Source: Adhaeribacter sp. (GTDB lineage Bacteria > Bacteroidota > Bacteroidia > Cytophagales > Hymenobacteraceae). From it: DNA of 9,429 bases. How positions within the stretch are numbered: the first letter of the stretch is position 1; each line of letters starts with the position of its first letter. The stretch covers positions 1-9,429 of the forward strand of contig JAQBNV010000140.1 of assembly GCA_028288395.1 (NCBI GenBank). The letters are read 5' to 3'. This document shows positions 5,730 through 9,429 of this stretch, piece after piece. The notes under the pieces were generated by a model, which was given only the letters and a program-made list of their open reading frames with translations, made no database searches and was not told the origin of the DNA. The translations under genes and the position numbers were made by a program.

Positions 5730-7055
5730 TTACAACGCTTCCACCAGATCTTCGTCGTAGTCTAAGCCCAGGTGCGTGATCAAATCTTCTCCCATCAGGT
5801 GGCGCAAGGTATTCTGCATTTTAAGTAATTGCTTGAAGATGTCGTGTTCGGGACGAAGGCCAGGCAGCGTTTGCGGCGATTTAAAGTAAAATGACAGCCA
5901 TTCCTGAATGCCCGACATTCCGGCTCGCTTAGCCAGGTCGCTGAACAAAGCCAAATCCAGTACAATAGGCGCAGCCAGAATAGAGTCGCGGCACAGGAAG
6001 TTGATCTTGATTTGCATGGAATAACCCAGCCAGCCAAAAATATCAATATTATCCCAGCTTTCTTTATTATCGCCGTGCGGCGGGTAATAGTTGATTCTTA
6101 CTTTATGGTAAAGGTCACCGTAAAGTTCAGGGTTCGTTTCGGGTTGCAGGATGTCTTCCAGTACACTTAGCTTCGAAACTTCTTTTGTTTTAAAGTTATC
6201 CGGATGATCCAATACATACCCATCCCGGTTACCTAAAATATTCGTAGAAAACCAGCCTTTGATTCCTAGAGCCCGGGCTTGCAGGCCGGGTGCCAGAATT
6301 GTTTTCATCAATGTCTGGCCGGTTTTAAAGTCTTTCCCACCGATGGGGGTGTTGGTTTCCTTGGCCAGTTGAATCAGAGCCGGAATATCGCACGTTAAAT
6401 TAGGTGCGCCGTTCATAAAAGGTATTCCCAGTTTAATGGCGGCATAAGCATAAATCATAGAAGGCGCAATGGCCGGATCATTTTGCTGTAAACCTTCTTC
6501 AAAAAGCGCAATGGTTTCATGCACCTCCGATGTCTCGATATATTTTTCGGTAGAGCCGCACCAAACGATTACAATGCGGGAGCAATCATTCGCTTCTTTA
6601 AAATTTTGGATATCATCCATTACTTCCCGGGCCAGATCGACCTTGGTAGCTGCCTGCTTTATATGATCGCCATCCAGGTTAGAGATGTACGATTTGTCAA
6701 ATACAGCTTTCATGGGTTTGATGGCCTCCAGTTCGGCTTTCACAGCGTGCAGCAGCATGGGTTCCAGCACCTTTGCCTTCATGGCCGCCTCAAACACGTT
6801 ATCGCAGTACACATCCCAGCCCCCAAAAACAATGTCGTTCAAATCGGCCAACGGTACAAAGTCTTTTATTTTAGGATTGCGGTTTTCCGTTCTTTTGCCC
6901 AGCCGGATATTCCCCATCTGGGTTAAGGAGCCCACGGGTTGTGCCAGGTCCTTTTTAACAGCGGCAACCCCGGCAATGAGTGTAGTGGCTACAGCACCTA
7001 AACCCGGCGTTAATATACCAAGCTTACCTTCTGCTTTTTCAATGGTATTTTGCAT
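5730..7055 (-). CDS. ino1: myo-Inositol-1-phosphate synthase (inositol-3-phosphate synthase)
   Basis: This 441-residue cytoplasmic enzyme uses NAD to turn glucose 6-phosphate into myo-inositol phosphate, the first step to inositol and inositol lipids. The N-terminal Rossmann motif GILTPGLGAVATT lies at 13-25. Family landmarks follow: GGWDVY (78-83), IVWCGSTEKY (163-172), GIPFMNGAPNLTCDIPAL (210-227, equivalent to the NGSPQN region), IGGKDFKTGQT (238-248) and FSTNILGNRDGYVL (269-282). The length fits the prokaryotic form, which is shorter than the eukaryotic one (over 500 residues). In Bacteroidota this enzyme feeds phosphatidylinositol and inositol-sphingolipid synthesis, but no lipid inositol-transferase or inositol-phosphate phosphatase of the usual type is seen beside it. 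A palindrome sits about 55 bases upstream, and a hairpin lies just past the stop. No Shine-Dalgarno sequence is visible. The gene seems to be transcribed alone. Confidence 0.95.
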   Translation of the reverse strand: MQNTIEKAEGKLGILTPGLGAVATTLIAGVAAVKKDLAQPVGSLTQMGNIRLGKRTENRNPKIKDFVPLADLNDIVFGGWDVYCDNVFEAAMKAKVLEPMLLHAVKAELEAIKPMKAVFDKSYISNLDGDHIKQAATKVDLAREVMDDIQNFKEANDCSRIVIVWCGSTEKYIETSEVHETIALFEEGLQQNDPAIAPSMIYAYAAIKLGIPFMNGAPNLTCDIPALIQLAKETNTPIGGKDFKTGQTLMKTILAPGLQARALGIKGWFSTNILGNRDGYVLDHPDNFKTKEVSKLSVLEDILQPETNPELYGDLYHKVRINYYPPHGDNKESWDNIDIFGWLGYSMQIKINFLCRDSILAAPIVLDLALFSDLAKRAGMSGIQEWLSFYFKSPQTLPGLRPEHDIFKQLLKMQNTLRHLMGEDLITHLGLDYDEDLVEAL

Positions 7056-7367
7056 GTGCGTTATTTTTAAGAGTATTAATATATCAATCGCTGAAATCAG
7101 GCCAAAGTAGCCAATTTATTTCTTGCTAAATTGGTTTTGCTTTATTTATTTATAAATTAATCCTAAATGATTTAGGGGCCGTTTTTCGTTTGTCCTTCCG
7201 GCTAATATTCTCATTTTATTATAAAATTTTTGAATAAGTAAGGTGACCCTATAAGTAAAGTACCGTTGTTATTAAATAGCACCACGGGAAAGACGGTTTC
7301 GGCGCGTTTTTGTTCTTACTTTATGGGCTGGCCGTAACGGAATGCTAAGCTCATTACCGGTTCGTAG
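7056..7367. other. Intergenic stretch with the inositol-phosphate synthase promoter region, 312 bases
   Basis: I see no gene here. The stretch is A/T-rich. It holds the operator-like palindrome 7111-7134 and a smaller inverted repeat, CCTAAA-TGA-TTTAGG (7162-7176). It also holds TACTTTG on the minus strand (7103-7109), one base short of the TAnnTTTG form, which may be the -7 box of the inositol-phosphate synthase gene. No convincing terminator for the histidine-phosphatase gene is visible. Confidence 0.55.
7111..7134. promoter_or_regulatory. Operator-like palindrome upstream of inositol-phosphate synthase
   Basis: CCAATTTA (7111-7118) and TAAATTGG (7127-7134) are perfect 8-bp inverted repeats with an 8-base spacer, giving a 24-bp dyad of the size bound by dimeric regulators. 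On the minus strand it sits directly upstream of the possible -7 box TACTTTG and overlaps the expected -33 region. This is a plausible place for control of the synthase gene. No regulator is known. Confidence 0.5.
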
Positions 7368-7381
7368 CTAAATATTTAGCT
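7366..7381. repeat. 16-bp perfect palindrome over the histidine-phosphatase stop codon
   Basis: AGCTAAATATTTAGCT is fully self-complementary and includes the last three codons and the TAG stop of the minus-strand gene (CTA AAT ATT TAG). As RNA it could form a 6-bp stem with a 4-base loop. There is no T-run after it. It may affect transcript 3' ends or be chance. Confidence 0.4.
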
Positions 7382-7970
7382 CGCCCGTGTCATTCACCAA
7401 CAAAATCCGGGCGGTTTCGTCGAAAATTTGAATTATGCTGACGGAAGCCGGGCTGATTTCGATCCGCTGAAACAAATCGAGGTGGATGCCGGCATAATAC
7501 GCCACCACGGCTTTGATTAAGTCGGCATGGCTAACCACCACTACCGTTTCGCGGGGATGCTGCGCGCCCAATTTCTGGAGACCAGTAATCATGCGCAGTT
7601 GCGCTTCGGGCATCAGTTCGCCGCCGGGTATACGGGTGTTGCTGCGGAAAGAATTAAAACGTTCGAAGGCGGTATCGGCCTGCAATTCGGTAAAAGCGCT
7701 ATTCGTCCAATTACCAAAATTCATTTCCACAAAATCCTGGCAAATAACCGGCTGGAGGTTAAATATTTCGGCAAGTGGAGTGGCGGTTTCTACGGCCCGT
7801 TCCAGGGGGCTGCTGTAGACAGCGGTAATCGGTAAGCCAGCGAGCCGTGTCGCCAGTTTCCGGGCCTGCGCCCGTCCTTCTTCGTTTAAAGGTACCCCTG
7901 CCATTCGCCCCGAAAGACGTTTGCCTACTGAGTCGGTGGTGGCGTGGCGTATCAGAAGAAATTTAGTCAT
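7368..7970 (-). CDS. Histidine phosphatase family protein (phosphoglycerate mutase-like)
   Basis: This 200-residue cytoplasmic protein belongs to the branch 1 histidine phosphatases. The phosphate-accepting His9 lies in LIRHATTD (6-13), with Arg8 beside it. A second Arg58 is in SSPLERAVETA (53-63), Glu82 in DFVEMNFGNW is the expected proton donor, and His148 in VVVSHADLIK closes the active site. The signature reads RHATT where many members have RHGET or RHGQT, a variant known from phosphomutase-like members of the family. The substrate cannot be read from sequence: relatives act on phosphosugars, phosphoglycerate, cobalamin or nucleotide phosphates. It lies 312 bases upstream of the inositol-phosphate synthase gene on the same strand. 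A link as an inositol-phosphate phosphatase is possible but unsupported. The ATG has no Shine-Dalgarno sequence. The 3' end lies in a 16-bp palindrome. Confidence 0.9.
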   Translation of the reverse strand: MTKFLLIRHATTDSVGKRLSGRMAGVPLNEEGRAQARKLATRLAGLPITAVYSSPLERAVETATPLAEIFNLQPVICQDFVEMNFGNWTNSAFTELQADTAFERFNSFRSNTRIPGGELMPEAQLRMITGLQKLGAQHPRETVVVVSHADLIKAVVAYYAGIHLDLFQRIEISPASVSIIQIFDETARILLVNDTGELNI

Positions 7971-8236
7971 GATAGGTGATTTTTAAGTTGCTGCGGTATT
8001 TTTAGCCTCAGAATAAATTTATCTGCTTCCGGAATAATACTGTTGTTAATGGCGTTTAATCGGCAGCGCCAATATTTAAGTTTGGTTTACTTCTTTTAAA
8101 GCACAAAATAGTAGGGTACGAAACATTCGTGCAAACCGTTTTATTCTTCCACACCAGGCAGAATTCCATAAACTACCGGGCCCTAAAAGAAGTAAGCTAA
8201 GTTAGAATTGCGGTTAATTGCATAGGAGGGCCGGGG

Positions 8237-8392
8237 TTGATAATATTTGATGAAATAGGAACAAAACCTAAAGGGTTCTTATCCCGTTTGGACCAACTTT
8301 GGGTAATAACCGCCGACCGGCAGATGCCCCGGCAGCAAGCCAAAGTGGTTAGCGCCGGACGGCGTAAGATTGTAATATTTAAACTAATTTAG
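8237..8392 (+). CDS. Possible small ORF, 51 codons, TTG start
   Basis: A TTG at 8237 is preceded after 6 bases by GGAGGG (8225-8230), a very strong Shine-Dalgarno match. It opens 51 codons ending at TAG 8390-8392, only 6 bases before the TTG start of the pyruvyl transferase gene and in the same frame. The product would begin with IIFDEIGTKPKGF after the start residue and end KIVIFKLI. I recognise no family, no signal peptide and no membrane segment. Other frames in this G/C-rich piece are also partly open, which weakens the case. If real, it could be a leader peptide translated in coupling with the next gene. Confidence 0.27.
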   Translation: MIIFDEIGTKPKGFLSRLDQLWVITADRQMPRQQAKVVSAGRRKIVIFKLI

Positions 8393-8394
8393 GA
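8391..8394 (+). promoter_or_regulatory. Short Shine-Dalgarno sequence supporting the TTG start of the pyruvyl transferase
   Basis: AGGA lies 4 bases before TTG 8399. The spacing is short but usable. It supports TTG as the start, because no ATG or GTG exists in this frame between the TAG at 8390-8392 and the first conserved residues (GILTFH from 8435). Confidence 0.5.
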
Positions 8395-8398
8395 AAGC

Positions 8399-9429
8399 TT
8401 GGATCATATAAATAAAGACACTGCCTTAAATATAGGAATTTTGACATTTCACCGGTGCATAAACTACGGCAGTTACTGGCAGGCGCGCTGTTTGGCAGAA
8501 GGTTTGCGCGCGCGCGGGCACCGGGCCGTTATTCTGGATCATGATTCACATCGGGTAAACCTGGTCGAGTGGAAATGTGCCCTCCAACCGGTGCTGCCCA
8601 CCGCCGTCCCGAAATCGGATTATCCGCTTTACCGCGAGAAAGTCCTCCGCTTCTTTCGGGCGTTTCATTCGCTGCCGCTTTCGCCGCGATTTCCGTTAGA
8701 CGATCCGTCGCAAATGGAAAGCTACGACCTGGTGATGGTGGGCAGCGACGAGGTGTGGAATTTATCGCATCCGTGGTTTGGCGGCAACGCTTTGTTTTAC
8801 GGCGAAGGTATCCGGGCACCCCGGTTAGTCTCTTACGCGGCCAGTTTTGGGAATTACGATGCCACCTGGGGACTGGAGCCAGCCTGGGCAGAAAGGCTGC
8901 AGAATTTTGAAAATATTTCTGTGCGGGATGAAAATTCCCAAACTATCGTTCAAAACGCGCTCGGCTTTAAGCCCGAAATGGTGCTGGATCCTTGTCTGCA
9001 ATTTCCGGTTACGCCGGAGGAACGGAACCACGATAATTTGCAGCAGCCGTATGTTGCCGTTTACGGGCACAACTTTTCGGAATATTTTGCCCGGGCCATC
9101 CGGGAATGGGCAGCTGACCGAAAGTTGCCGCTCATCAGCATCGGTTACCGGAACGATTGGGCCGACGAACAATGGCTAACTGCCGATCCGCACGATTTCG
9201 TGCATTTTATAAACAACGCCACCGCCGTTGCTACTAACTTCTTTCACGGCTGCGTTTTTGCCTTGCAAAACGCTAAGCCATTCGTTTGCGAAACATCTCC
9301 TTACAGGCGACATAAATTACAGGGGCTGATGGCAAAAATAGGTGGAGAAAAACACCTGGTTACCGCCGAAACAACCACAGCGGAATATCATACCCGGTTA
9401 AATAACCCATTGGATCCGCAGATTAGGCA
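8399..9429 (+). CDS. Polysaccharide pyruvyl transferase family protein, 5' part (3' end outside window)
   Basis: The frame runs from TTG 8399 for 343 codons to the window edge without a stop. The product belongs to the polysaccharide pyruvyl transferase family (CsaB/WcaK/ExoV-like), whose members add pyruvate from phosphoenolpyruvate as a ketal to sugars of exopolysaccharides, teichoic acids or cell-wall glycans. Family landmarks are GILTFHRCINYGSYWQA (13-29), VGSDEVWN (114-121, normally GSDQVWN), LVSYAASFGNY (143-153), ISVRDENS (173-180, normally SVRE), MVLDPCL (194-200) and TNFFHGCVFALQNAKPF (279-295). It starts at TTG because no ATG lies before the conserved first strand and a TAG stop is just upstream. 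The likely role is decoration of a surface or secreted polysaccharide in the cytoplasm before export, and neighbours past the window edge are probably glycan genes. Some members of this family do other jobs, so the substrate is unknown. Confidence 0.87.
   Translation, partial: MDHINKDTALNIGILTFHRCINYGSYWQARCLAEGLRARGHRAVILDHDSHRVNLVEWKCALQPVLPTAVPKSDYPLYREKVLRFFRAFHSLPLSPRFPLDDPSQMESYDLVMVGSDEVWNLSHPWFGGNALFYGEGIRAPRLVSYAASFGNYDATWGLEPAWAERLQNFENISVRDENSQTIVQNALGFKPEMVLDPCLQFPVTPEERNHDNLQQPYVAVYGHNFSEYFARAIREWAADRKLPLISIGYRNDWADEQWLTADPHDFVHFINNATAVATNFFHGCVFALQNAKPFVCETSPYRRHKLQGLMAKIGGEKHLVTAETTTAEYHTRLNNPLDPQIR

Larger units (their letters stand above)
7971..8398. other. Divergent intergenic region, 428 bases
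   Basis: This region separates the minus-strand histidine-phosphatase gene from the plus-strand pyruvyl transferase gene, so it should hold both promoters. No exact TAnnTTTG box is found. TAAGATTG (8365-8372) is one mismatch away, 27 bases before the pyruvyl transferase start; CAACTTTG (8294-8301) is another one-mismatch box. On the minus strand TATTTTG (near 8104) is one base short of the form. A possible 51-codon ORF lies at 8237-8392. The rest shows nothing I can name. Confidence 0.5.

Noticed and set aside
5492..5779. 95-codon plus-strand ORF with a TTG start after carbonic anhydrase
   Set aside because: It runs through the 86-base inverted repeat and into the 3' end of the inositol-phosphate synthase gene on the other strand. 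It has no ribosome binding site and no protein-like family pattern.
6469..7110. Three overlapping plus-strand ORFs opposite the inositol-phosphate synthase gene
   Set aside because: They are antisense shadows of a well-conserved enzyme gene; their compositions show no family features.
8237..8251. Two TTGAT copies in direct orientation, resembling FNR half-sites
   Set aside because: They are direct, not inverted, and 5 bases apart, so they do not form an FNR-type dyad.
8505..8516. Alternating TGCGCGCGCGCG run that could adopt Z-DNA
   Set aside because: It is explained by coding for Leu-Arg-Ala-Arg-Gly in the pyruvyl transferase and is too short to claim a role.
8529..9179. Several ORFs in other frames over the pyruvyl transferase region
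   Set aside because: The plus-strand frame from 8399 carries the conserved pyruvyl transferase motifs across the whole stretch, so the others are shadows.
1..9429. CRISPR array, defence system, prophage, transposase, tRNA or rRNA
   Set aside because: No regularly spaced repeats, no recognisable defence, phage or transposase proteins, and no tRNA- or rRNA-like sequence were found on reading both strands by eye.

Overview
The window looks like an ordinary chromosomal stretch of a Bacteroidota bacterium, most likely a Cytophagales or Hymenobacteraceae-type organism (Adhaeribacter or Pontibacter-like; the genus is a guess). The reasons are the gene families (a GH43 enzyme, a short Crp/Fnr-type regulator, secreted YceI, a lone inositol-phosphate synthase), the mostly absent Shine-Dalgarno sequences, and -7 promoter boxes of the Bacteroidota form TAnnTTTG. 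It holds seven complete and two partial protein genes. I see no RNA gene, CRISPR array, transposase or phage gene.

Left part (1-3262), all on the plus strand: the 3' end of a GH43-type glycoside hydrolase, a Crp/Fnr-family regulator, a DODA-type extradiol dioxygenase homologue with a signal-like N-terminus, and a secreted YceI protein closed by a clear intrinsic terminator. Between the regulator and the dioxygenase lies an exact FNR-type site, TTGAT-N4-ATCAA. It sits about 62 bp upstream of the start point predicted from a TAACTTTG -7 box. The regulator's recognition helix carries the ExxSR pattern of the FNR class, so local control of the dioxygenase by this regulator is the best-supported regulatory idea in the window.

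Middle (3263-5729): a 416-base gap holding a possible minus-strand coding remnant, a secreted alpha/beta-hydrolase esterase, and a beta-class carbonic anhydrase preceded by an inverted repeat. Next comes an 86-base inverted repeat with 15-bp perfect arms, between the convergent carbonic anhydrase and inositol-phosphate synthase genes. It is probably a terminator and possibly a small inserted hairpin element.

Right part (5730-9429): on the minus strand, myo-inositol-1-phosphate synthase with an operator-like palindrome upstream, then a histidine-phosphatase (phosphoglycerate-mutase-like) protein whose stop codon sits inside a 16-bp perfect palindrome. Divergent from it, after a 428-base gap that may carry a 51-codon ORF, is a polysaccharide pyruvyl transferase family gene. 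It starts at TTG (8399) and runs off the window.

The genes mostly look like separate transcription units with housekeeping, stress and cell-envelope roles, not one pathway. I found no convincing undescribed multi-gene system; the most interesting signals are regulatory palindromes and the two possible small coding stretches.
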